Notes under the pieces: model-generated
What the model was told of the DNA's origin: nothing
What the model saw: only the letters and a program-made list of their open reading frames with translations
The model's database searches: none
Program-made: the position numbers and the translations under genes
Assembly: GCF_013186535.1 (NCBI RefSeq)
Contig: NZ_JABMCZ010000005.1
Span: forward strand, 372,001 to 436,000
Direction: 5' to 3'
Length of the DNA stretch: 64,000 bases
DNA from: Nocardia terpenica
Lineage (GTDB): Bacteria > Actinomycetota > Actinomycetes > Mycobacteriales > Mycobacteriaceae
In this document: positions 32,041 to 38,916 of the stretch, piece after piece
Numbering within the stretch: position 1 is the stretch's first letter
Layout of the letters: each line of letters begins with the position of its first letter

Positions 32041-32890
32041 TGGGACTCCGGAGCCGATCGAAGGGACGCAATGTGGCGGTGAGCCGGTCGATGTCGAGCA
32101 CCACCCGCTCCCCCACCCGCGCGCAGCCGGTCAGGGTGCTGGCGGTGGGATAGCGCTCGAGCAGGCGCACGTGCAGGTCGATGGTGTCGCCGAAAACCAC
32201 ATCGGCGAGGCTGCGCACCGCGGTGAGCCTGCTGATGAGCACCGCGGGCACGGTGGCCGCGAATTCCGGTGCCAGCCGCATCATGAGCACGGCGGCGGCC
32301 TGGCACCATGCCTCCAGCACCAGCGCGGGCGGCCAGACGGTGGCCGGGTCTGGGCTCACGAATGTCGGTGTGCACCGGTGGAAGTCGATGCTCGACCGGC
32401 CCGCGCGGCCGTGCAGCCGGTCCGCGCTCACGGCGACGACGTCGTCCAGGAATGCCATCGGCGGCCGATGCGGCAGCCGGGGTTCCGTCGGCGCGCCGAC
32501 CATGCGGGGCGGCGGGGTGCTGCTCGGTCGGACGGGATTGTCGCGCAACCGGATCGAGGCCAGCTTCCGGTCGCCGTCGAGCAGCCGGACCCGGATCTCC
32601 GAGCCCGCACCGACCTCCGCGTGCAGCGTGACCGGGGTGCCCGGATACACCGGCGCGGAGAACTGCGCCGAGTGAATCTGCGGCCGCCCGCCGCCGAGCA
32701 GGTCGGCGAGGTGTTCGACGGCGACCCGGCGGCTCAGATCGATCAGCAGCACCCCGGGCACCACCGCCAGATCCGGGTAGTGGCCCGCGAACAACGGCGA
32801 CCCCGCATCGAAATCGCCTGTCGCCGTGAGGGTTCGGTCGTTACGCTCCACCTCCCCCAGCCTATAGGCGCCGCCGACCGCCGACCTCAT
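32033..32890 (-). CDS. Tandem double-hotdog dehydratase-like protein
   Basis: 285 residues. Two hotdog units: the first has FAGHYPDLAVVPGVLLIDLS, close to the FabZ motif FPGHFPxxPVxPGV and keeping its His; the second begins LPHRPPMAFLDDVV and has LVLEAWCQAAAVLM, matching the FabZ start and the Glu-containing helix. Catalytic His and Glu of FabZ thus appear in separate halves. Such fused dehydratases accompany highly-reducing type II PKS sets and make trans-enoyl-ACP. ATGA overlap with the upstream KS-like gene. Confidence 0.82.
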   Translation of the reverse strand: MRSAVGGAYRLGEVERNDRTLTATGDFDAGSPLFAGHYPDLAVVPGVLLIDLSRRVAVEHLADLLGGGRPQIHSAQFSAPVYPGTPVTLHAEVGAGSEIRVRLLDGDRKLASIRLRDNPVRPSSTPPPRMVGAPTEPRLPHRPPMAFLDDVVAVSADRLHGRAGRSSIDFHRCTPTFVSPDPATVWPPALVLEAWCQAAAVLMMRLAPEFAATVPAVLISRLTAVRSLADVVFGDTIDLHVRLLERYPTASTLTGCARVGERVVLDIDRLTATLRPFDRLRSPSA

Positions 32891-33966
32891 CGGAACCCGC
32901 CGCGCACACGCACCACGGCGGTGACGAGATTGTGCTCATCGTAGGCGAATACGAGGGCGATCCCGGCCAAAAGCATGCCGGGAACTGAAGTGCTGGAACG
33001 AGGCACGCCAGGAGCTGGAGCGTTGGAGCGAAGCATGCCGGGAACTGGTGTGTCGTGGCGCTGCGCCAGCAGCGCCAAGGCGAAAATGCTTGCGGCGGCG
33101 CCGGTGTCGCCGATTCTGTCCTCCGGGCGCAGGACGGCACCGGCGTCCGGGAAGACCTCTAGGGCCCGGTCGCCGAGGTCCAGTGGGCCGGTGACCGCGA
33201 TCGACTGTACGGACGCTGGGTCGAGGTCGGCTCGGGTCAGGGCGCGGGTGGCCTCTTCGATGGCCACGGCACCGGCGTCGGCCTCGGGGACCATTCGGGT
33301 GTACACCGGTCCGATCAGTTCCAGACCGGTTGTGGCGTCGGTGTCTTCGGCGCGATGCATGAGGAACACCCCCGCGCCCTCCGATAGTGGCGCACCGGTC
33401 GACCCGTCGGTGTGCGGATCGATGCGGGAGCGCTCGCTCGACAGTTCCTCCGCCGCACCGACGACCACGGTGTCCGCGCGGCCGGTGGCGAGCAGTCGGC
33501 GCGCGTAGTTGACCGCCATCAGACCGGCGGCGCGGCCACCGGCCACCGTCGCGTTCGGGCCCCGGAGTTTGTGCCAGATCGCGGATCGGCCTGCCGCGCA
33601 GTTCATCACGGTGTTCGGGAAGCGCGCAGGATCGACCAGATACGGCCGGTCCTCGGTGAGCGAGTCCCGGGTGAACCGCATGGTGCTGGCCACGCTGCCC
33701 GCGGTGGTGCCGAGCACGATCGCGGTCCGCGAGTCGACCAGGCCGGTGGCGCCGGGCTGGGCGATGAGATCGCCGATGGCCGCGACGGCCAGCGCCGTGA
33801 CGCGGTCCATGCTGCGGGTGCCGGATCTGCCCAGGGCCGTGCGGATCTCGAAGTCGGGCACCGCGCCCGCCGCCGTCGCGGCGGCGGTGACGCCGGTGTG
33901 GAAGTGTGCGCTGGTCGGTCCGTACGGCGACAGCGCCGACCAGTGGGTGAGACGGGTGGTGGGCAT
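32887..33966 (-). CDS. Degenerate ketosynthase partner (chain-length-factor-like)
   Basis: ATG 33966 (MPTTRLTHWS) has AGAAGGA about eight bases upstream; ATG 34002, overlapping the KS stop, would add 12 residues. About 359 residues with thiolase fold. The nucleophile region reads VMNCAAGRSAI and keeps a Cys, but the two catalytic His are lost: HGTGT is replaced by VTGPLDLGD and GHxxGAAG by IGDTGAAAS. It is translationally coupled to an intact KS, the KS-alpha/KS-beta arrangement of type II PKS. Near the C-terminus a 90-bp palindrome-related insertion adds about 30 residues in frame (VPGMLRSNAPAPGVPRSS type). Confidence 0.82.
   Translation of the reverse strand: MPTTRLTHWSALSPYGPTSAHFHTGVTAAATAAGAVPDFEIRTALGRSGTRSMDRVTALAVAAIGDLIAQPGATGLVDSRTAIVLGTTAGSVASTMRFTRDSLTEDRPYLVDPARFPNTVMNCAAGRSAIWHKLRGPNATVAGGRAAGLMAVNYARRLLATGRADTVVVGAAEELSSERSRIDPHTDGSTGAPLSEGAGVFLMHRAEDTDATTGLELIGPVYTRMVPEADAGAVAIEEATRALTRADLDPASVQSIAVTGPLDLGDRALEVFPDAGAVLRPEDRIGDTGAAASIFALALLAQRHDTPVPGMLRSNAPAPGVPRSSTSVPGMLLAGIALVFAYDEHNLVTAVVRVRGGFR
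32961..33049. repeat. Dispersed palindrome copy 6 with 30-bp tandem units, inside KS partner gene
   Basis: Hairpin at 32961-32983: arms TCCCGGC and GCCGGGA, loop CAAAAGCAT. Two more 30-bp units follow, each ending in GCATGCCGGGA or GCACGCCAGGA-like sequence. Read on the minus strand they encode three Val/Ala-Pro-Gly-Met/Val repeats in frame with the KS-like protein. Confidence 0.85.
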
Positions 33967-33998
33967 GCAAGCAGTTCCTTCTGCCGGGGCGCGGCCGC

Positions 33999-35243
33999 TC
34001 ATGCCGTGGCGGCCACGGGTTTTCCGAAGATCAGCACGGCGTTGTTGCCGCCGAAGGCGAGCCCGTTGTTCTGCACCACGGTCAGGTCGTGGTCGACGGC
34101 GTGATTGGGCACGCAGTCCAGCCCGCATTCGGGATCGGTCTCGACATGGTTGATCGTCGGTGGGATGAAGCCGTTGTCGATGGCCAGCGCGCACGCGATG
34201 GAGCCGAGCGCGCTGGCGGCGCCCATGGTGTGCCCGATCATCGACTTGATGGAGATGGTGCGCGGCGGCTCGGCCCCGTATACCGAACGGATGGCCCGGG
34301 ATTCAGTGCGGTCGTTGGCGATGGTGCCGGTGCCGTGCGCGGAGATCAGGTCCACCGCTTCGGGCGCGAGCCCGGCGTCGGCCAGGGCCAGCCGCATGCA
34401 TTCGGCGATGCGTTCCTCGTTGGGCGCCACCGGATGATCGCCGTCGCAGTTGAGGCCGAAGCCCAGCACCTCGGCGTAGATGTGCGCGCCGCGGGCGACG
34501 GCCGCGTCCCACGACTCCAGCAGCACCACGCCCGCGCCCTCGCCGGTCAGAATGCCCTGCCGGTTCGCATCGAACGGGCGGCACAGATCCGGCGCGACCG
34601 TCCCCAGCCGGTAGAACCCGGCGAAGGTCTTCTGGCACACCGAATCCGCGCCGCCACACAGCGCGAAGTCCGTCTCGCCGAGGCGCACCGCGTCGTAGCC
34701 GTAGCCGATCGCGTAGTTGCCCGCGGCGCAGGCCGTGGTCAGGGTGACCGCCTCCACCGACACCAGATCCAGTTCGGCCGCGACCGCCGTCGACAGCCGC
34801 GCCGCCGGAATCCGGCGCGCCAGTACGGGATCGAACGCGCCGTCCCCGTCGGCGCCCTGCGCGACGTCGCCGCGGACCAGATCGTCGAGATCGCGGGATT
34901 CGCCGTCGGTGGTGCCCACGGCGATCACCACCCGCTCGTTCCGCAGCGCGTCGGACGGTAATCCGCTGTCGCGCACCGCCATTCGGGCCGCCGCGGCGGC
35001 GAACAGGCTGGACCGGCCGTAATCCTTCGGCGAGATCCGGGTCACCGCCTCGGCCGGATCGAAATCGACCACCTCGCAACCGATATCGTGCTCGAACCCG
35101 GTGGTGTCGAAGGCGGTGATGGGCCGCGCCCCGCAGGCCCCGGACCGCAGCCCCCGCAGGAACGCCGCCGGACCCGCCCCGATGCTGCTGATCGGCCCGA
35201 TGCCGGTGATCGCCACCCGGCGGGGGCGTTCCGGCACGTTCAT
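33999..35243 (-). CDS. Beta-ketoacyl-ACP synthase (KS-alpha of the cluster)
   Basis: 414 residues, FabF/KS-II length. Full catalytic triad: Cys172 in TTACAAGNYAIG, His303 in SAHGTGTIAND, His338 in MIGHTMGAAS. It performs decarboxylative Claisen condensation with malonyl-ACP. The start shares one base with the ACP stop, and its stop is coupled to the degenerate KS partner. Presence of KS plus partner plus KR, DH and ACP, without aromatase or cyclase, fits highly-reducing type II polyene synthases rather than aromatic polyketide synthases. Confidence 0.94.
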   Translation of the reverse strand: MNVPERPRRVAITGIGPISSIGAGPAAFLRGLRSGACGARPITAFDTTGFEHDIGCEVVDFDPAEAVTRISPKDYGRSSLFAAAAARMAVRDSGLPSDALRNERVVIAVGTTDGESRDLDDLVRGDVAQGADGDGAFDPVLARRIPAARLSTAVAAELDLVSVEAVTLTTACAAGNYAIGYGYDAVRLGETDFALCGGADSVCQKTFAGFYRLGTVAPDLCRPFDANRQGILTGEGAGVVLLESWDAAVARGAHIYAEVLGFGLNCDGDHPVAPNEERIAECMRLALADAGLAPEAVDLISAHGTGTIANDRTESRAIRSVYGAEPPRTISIKSMIGHTMGAASALGSIACALAIDNGFIPPTINHVETDPECGLDCVPNHAVDHDLTVVQNNGLAFGGNNAVLIFGKPVAATA

Positions 35244-35500
35244 CAGGCGGCCCCCACCCGATCGGATTCGTCGAGCACCTCGAAGATCCCGGCCATGGTG
35301 CCCATGCGGGCCAGCTTGGCCTGGTCGATCTTCACCCGGTACTTCTTCTCCAGCGACGACAGGATCTCGATCGCCAGCAGCGAATCGGCGCCGTGGTCGT
35401 CGACGAAATGGCTTGTCTCGGTGACCTCTTCGGGATCGAGCTCGAGGATGTCGCAGACGAGATCCTTGATGTCGGCGCGATCGGTGTCGGTCAGCTGCAT
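35243..35500 (-). CDS. Acyl carrier protein
   Basis: 85 residues, acidic. The phosphopantetheine attachment serine is in GADSLLAIEI (DSL motif, Ser40). Helix I (DIKDLVCDILELDPEEV) and helix II-III pattern are normal. It immediately precedes the KS gene, the usual position in type II PKS operons. It presumably carries the growing chain; whether the p-aminobenzoyl starter is also loaded here is unknown. Confidence 0.95.
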   Translation of the reverse strand: MQLTDTDRADIKDLVCDILELDPEEVTETSHFVDDHGADSLLAIEILSSLEKKYRVKIDQAKLARMGTMAGIFEVLDESDRVGAA

Positions 35501-35533
35501 GACAAGTACTCCTTCATTTGTTCTTTCGATGAA

Positions 35534-35968
35534 TCAGGCCAGCTGCACGCTGACGCGGGCGCCGCCCATGACCTGTTTGCCGTCGGGCGTCTTGGCGGTG
35601 AGCCGGATGACCGCGCGGCGGTCGTCCGCCTTGTCCTCCACGACCGCCCGCACGATCATGTGACCGCCCTCGTCGTCGTCGGGCACCACGACCGGATGCG
35701 AGAAGCGGGTCACGTCGTAGCCGAGCACGGCCGCCGGATCGCCCAGCCAGTCGCTGACGATCCGGGTGGCGACGGCGATATTGAGGGTGCCGTGCGAGAT
35801 GACGTTCGGCAGGCCGACGCTTTTGGCGATGCGCTCGTTCCAGTGCGTGCCGGTGAAATCCGAGCAGGCGCCGCAGTAGCGCAGCAGATCGACGCGCCGC
35901 AGCGTGACGACCTCCTCGGCGATCTGCTGTCCGACGCTCACCTCGTCGTAGGAAATCCTAGCGCTCAT
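35534..35968 (-). CDS. MaoC-like (R)-hydratase/dehydratase, HadB-like
   Basis: 144 residues from ATG 35968, overlapping the HadA-like stop. Hotdog hydratase motif: CGACSDFTGTHWNERIA (Asp...His of hydratase 2) followed by SHGTLNIAVATRIVSDWLG, where the Gly-Thr-Leu region forms the acyl tunnel. The pairing with an N-terminal MaoC-like protein copies mycobacterial HadA-HadB, the heterodimeric 3-hydroxyacyl-ACP dehydratase of FAS-II. In this cluster it would dehydrate polyketide intermediates. Confidence 0.88.
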   Translation of the reverse strand: MSARISYDEVSVGQQIAEEVVTLRRVDLLRYCGACSDFTGTHWNERIAKSVGLPNVISHGTLNIAVATRIVSDWLGDPAAVLGYDVTRFSHPVVVPDDDEGGHMIVRAVVEDKADDRRAVIRLTAKTPDGKQVMGGARVSVQLA

Positions 35969-36435
35969 GCCGCATCCACCAATCCGGGGACGTGCCGGGA
36001 CAGGATCGAATTGGTCACCACCGCGACACCGTTGGTATCGGTGTCGATGATGGTGTGCGTCATGTCGAACTGATCGTGCGGCCCCACCTCCCGGATGTCG
36101 GTGATCTCGGTGGTCATCAGCAGCAGATCGCCGGGATGGATCGGACGCAGGGTGCGCACCGACTGCGCCCGGTGCACGCAGATCGGCAACCTCTTCTTCC
36201 CGAATTCCGGGTCGTAGAGCGGCCAGCCGCCGAAGCGGAAGAACAGCATCACCGGAAAGCTCGGTGGCGCAATCACATCCGGGTGGCCCGCGGCCTCGGC
36301 GGCGGCGCGGTCGAGATAGATCGGATTCGGGTCGCAGGTGGCCAGCGCGTAGTCGCGGATCTTCTCCCGGCTCACCTCGTAGGGTCCGACCGGGCCGAAC
36401 GTGCGGCCGATGAAATCTCGATTGAAAACTGCCAT
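35965..36435 (-). CDS. MaoC N-terminal-type hotdog protein, HadA-like
   Basis: 156 residues. FIGRTFGPVGPYEVSREKIRD opening and PNPIYLDRAAAEAAGH are typical of the FAS1 dehydratase-like N-terminal MaoC domain (HadA, Rv0635). It lacks the hydratase Asp/His pair, so it serves as the structural, substrate-binding partner of the overlapping HadB-like gene. With the separate double-hotdog protein the cluster has two dehydratase systems, which may serve different chain lengths or double-bond geometry. Confidence 0.87.
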   Translation of the reverse strand: MAVFNRDFIGRTFGPVGPYEVSREKIRDYALATCDPNPIYLDRAAAEAAGHPDVIAPPSFPVMLFFRFGGWPLYDPEFGKKRLPICVHRAQSVRTLRPIHPGDLLLMTTEITDIREVGPHDQFDMTHTIIDTDTNGVAVVTNSILSRHVPGLVDAA

Positions 36436-36441
36436 GGTGGA

Positions 36442-37395
36442 TCAACTTTCGGTCGTGGCCGCCGGATCGGGCAGCCCCAGCGCGGCGAAGTGCCGCCGCA
36501 TCTGCGCGAACATGCGCGTCAGCGTGTTGGCGTACATCTCGGTCAGCTGCGCGCCCGGCGCCGCCAGCAGCGGATAGCAGGACTGGCCCCAGCGCACCGG
36601 GTGGTCGATCTGCATGGCCAGCAGGGTCGCCACGGTGTCGGCCGCGTAGGGGCGGGCGGTGGCGTTGGCGACGACCCGCAGCCGCGGCGCGCGAAACTCG
36701 GTGGCGGCGAACGGTTCCGCCAGCGCGGCACGCGCGGGCGCCATGTAGCGGGAGTGGAAGGGACCGCTGACCCGCAGCGGGCGCACCATTTTCGCGCCCG
36801 CGTCCAGCAGCGGTCGCGTCGCCGCGGCCAGCTCGTCGACCGGTCCGGATACCACGATCTGTTGCGGCGTATTGAGATTGGCGATGTCGATGCCGGTCAG
36901 CCGGGCCGCGCCGAGCACATAGGCGAGGGTGTCCTCGGCCAGCCCGACCACGGCCGCCATGCCGCCGCCCTCTATCGCGCCCATCGCGGCCGCGCGGGCC
37001 GCCACCAGCCGCAGCCCGGTCGCGAAGTCGAACACGCCCGCGGCGTGCAGCGCGTTGTACTCACCGAGGCTGTGCCCCAGCACGATTCGCGGCTCGGGGG
37101 CCTGCTCCCGGTGGGCGGCGTAGTGCAGCGCGTTGACGACATACAGTGCGGGCTGGGTGAATTCGGTCCGGTCGAGCCGACCGTCCGGATCCTCCAGGCA
37201 CAGCGTGCGCACGCTGTAGCCGAGCGCCTCGTCGGCCTGCGCGACCAGATCCGGGTACCGGTCGAACAGGTCCGCGCCCATGCCGACCTTCTGGCTCCCC
37301 TGCCCGGGGAACACCACGACATCGAACCGATCCACGGAATCGGTGTCCCCGGGCGGCAATTCGGCGACGGCGGTTCCGGCGTCGGACATACTCAT
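36442..37395 (-). CDS. ACP S-malonyltransferase-like acyltransferase
   Basis: 317 residues from ATG 37395, overlapping the upstream stop (ATGA). FabD signatures: VVFPGQGSQKVGMG, the nucleophile GHSLGEYNAL, the substrate Arg/His region VSGPFHSRYMAPA and QIVVSGPVDEL. The active-site His is in PFHS, the phenylalanine-type context typical of malonyl specificity. A cluster-specific malonyltransferase is unusual because type II PKS often borrow FabD from primary metabolism. It would load malonyl on the ACP. Confidence 0.93.
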   Translation of the reverse strand: MSMSDAGTAVAELPPGDTDSVDRFDVVVFPGQGSQKVGMGADLFDRYPDLVAQADEALGYSVRTLCLEDPDGRLDRTEFTQPALYVVNALHYAAHREQAPEPRIVLGHSLGEYNALHAAGVFDFATGLRLVAARAAAMGAIEGGGMAAVVGLAEDTLAYVLGAARLTGIDIANLNTPQQIVVSGPVDELAAATRPLLDAGAKMVRPLRVSGPFHSRYMAPARAALAEPFAATEFRAPRLRVVANATARPYAADTVATLLAMQIDHPVRWGQSCYPLLAAPGAQLTEMYANTLTRMFAQMRRHFAALGLPDPAATTES

Positions 37396-38108
37396 CGCCC
37401 CGGCTCCAGGAGTAGGGCCGGGCACACCCGCGCCGATTTGATGCCGCGATCGGCGCGGCCCAGCCGGTGCCGGACGGTGCCGTGCAGCACGGTGCCCGAC
37501 ACCGCCTCGCCGCCGACCAGGCCCTCGCCCGGCAGCAGCGAGAAGGTCCAGCTGTCGCGGTGCTCGCAGTCGGGCATGACCGTGCCGCACTGTAGCGTGC
37601 GGGCGCCCCAGATCTGGCGGATCATCAGGTCGCGGGTGTCCTGGCCCTCGACCACATAGAAGTCCGGGTCGTCGTCGCCGGTGATGTCCAGGTAGCTGCC
37701 CAGCGCGATACCCGCCGGGCCGATCACCGACACCGCCAGCGTCCAGTCCGCGCCCGCCGCGGCGACCGAGACGCCCTGCGGCAGCTTCGGATCCACGAAA
37801 TCGGGCGTGGTGACCTCGGTCTGGTCGGCCCGCACCGACGGCGACACCGCGCCGCGCACGTCCAGCCGCTTCGGGTCCGGGATCAGCACCGGCCCGTAGT
37901 CGACGGTGTCGGCGAAGCGGGCCTTGGCGAACCGGTCGCGCAGCGCGTCCGCCAGCCGGTGTGCCTCCTTCCATGCGGCGGGGCCGTAGGTGTCGCGCAG
38001 ATAGTCCGCGTCCGGGATGGGCAGTCCGGCCTTGCGCAGCCCGTTGCGGACCGAGGCCAACTCGTTCCAGCCCGAATGAGCGAGATAGTTCACGAACGGT
38101 TCACGCAT
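37392..38108 (-). CDS. Cluster protein of unknown function (238 aa)
   Basis: ATG 38108, overlapping the aminotransferase-like stop by 8 bases. No family recognised. Visible features: a helical N-terminus (NYLAHSGWNELASVRNGLRK), a central part with Asp-rich strand YLDITGDDDPDFYVVEGQD, a Cys in TLQCGTVMPDCEHRDS and a C-terminal strand-rich half (SGTVLHGTVRHRLGRAD). There is no signal peptide or TM. Its position within tightly coupled pathway genes argues for a biosynthetic or accessory role, possibly a cyclase, thioesterase-like or assembly factor. Confidence 0.78.
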   Translation of the reverse strand: MREPFVNYLAHSGWNELASVRNGLRKAGLPIPDADYLRDTYGPAAWKEAHRLADALRDRFAKARFADTVDYGPVLIPDPKRLDVRGAVSPSVRADQTEVTTPDFVDPKLPQGVSVAAAGADWTLAVSVIGPAGIALGSYLDITGDDDPDFYVVEGQDTRDLMIRQIWGARTLQCGTVMPDCEHRDSWTFSLLPGEGLVGGEAVSGTVLHGTVRHRLGRADRGIKSARVCPALLLEPGR

Positions 38109-38916
38109 GTTGAATCTCCCCTGGGTGTGGCATCGCGCCGTCGATACGGAGGGCGAACCGGTCGAGGGCGCGCTGCCAGTCGTCGCGCATGCCACCCGTC
38201 GATGCCGGAGCGGGGCTGTCCGACCAGCTGACGGCCTCCCGGATCCCGTGCAGCGCGCTGAGGACCCACACCGGCAGCCCGGCGATATCCGCCGGACGAA
38301 CCCGCTCGTATTCGACTGCGACCCCGCGTACCCCGGCGACGGCCTCGACGAGCCGCCTGGTTACGCTCGGCAGAATAGGCCCTTGCGGGTCCGGGAAGCA
38401 CAGCGCCGAGCCGCGCCACCACCCGATCGCGCTGAACGCGCCCTCGCGCACACAGCCGTGCGCGTCCAGCAGCACCGCCTCGTCCGCGCCGAAATAGGTC
38501 GCGATGCGCCGCATTTCGGCCAGCCGACCCTGGTCCGGGCCCTTGATCCGCGGTTCGAGGCGCGGATCGGGCACCGTCGCCGTCCACAGCCGCACCGTGG
38601 CCGACAACTCCGGCGCGCGCCGGATGCGCACGCCGAGATCGCCCAGCGGCGAGCACTCGATGCGCGGGAACCAGCTGCCCTCGGTCGGCAGCATGGCGCG
38701 CACCCGGGACAGGAACTCCGCAAGGGTGTCCGCGCCGATGCGGTGGCGCTGCGGCACCGACGCGGCGAAGCGCTGCTCGTGCAGGTCCAACCGGCGCACG
38801 AAACCGTCGGCGCACAGCCACGAATCCATCACGTCCGGGCCGTCGAGCGCGGGGACCGGCACCAGATCGGCGGTGTCGGGGTCGAAGCGCAGCAGCTCAT
38901 CCACGGCGACCGCCAC
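38101..38916 (-). CDS. Class IV PLP-dependent lyase (4-amino-4-deoxychorismate lyase-like)
   Basis: 271 residues. The PLP-binding Lys is in EPRIKGPDQGRLAEMR, followed by DEAVLLDAHGCVREGAFSAI, the Leu-Leu-Asp...Gly pattern of branched-chain aminotransferase/PabC proteins (usual LLTxxGxVxEg). PabC splits aminodeoxychorismate into p-aminobenzoate and pyruvate. The downstream end overlaps the unknown gene; the upstream end overlaps the ADC synthase gene by 20 bases. The pair makes p-aminobenzoate a cluster-dedicated precursor. Confidence 0.85.
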   Translation of the reverse strand: MAVAVDELLRFDPDTADLVPVPALDGPDVMDSWLCADGFVRRLDLHEQRFAASVPQRHRIGADTLAEFLSRVRAMLPTEGSWFPRIECSPLGDLGVRIRRAPELSATVRLWTATVPDPRLEPRIKGPDQGRLAEMRRIATYFGADEAVLLDAHGCVREGAFSAIGWWRGSALCFPDPQGPILPSVTRRLVEAVAGVRGVAVEYERVRPADIAGLPVWVLSALHGIREAVSWSDSPAPASTGGMRDDWQRALDRFALRIDGAMPHPGEIQHA

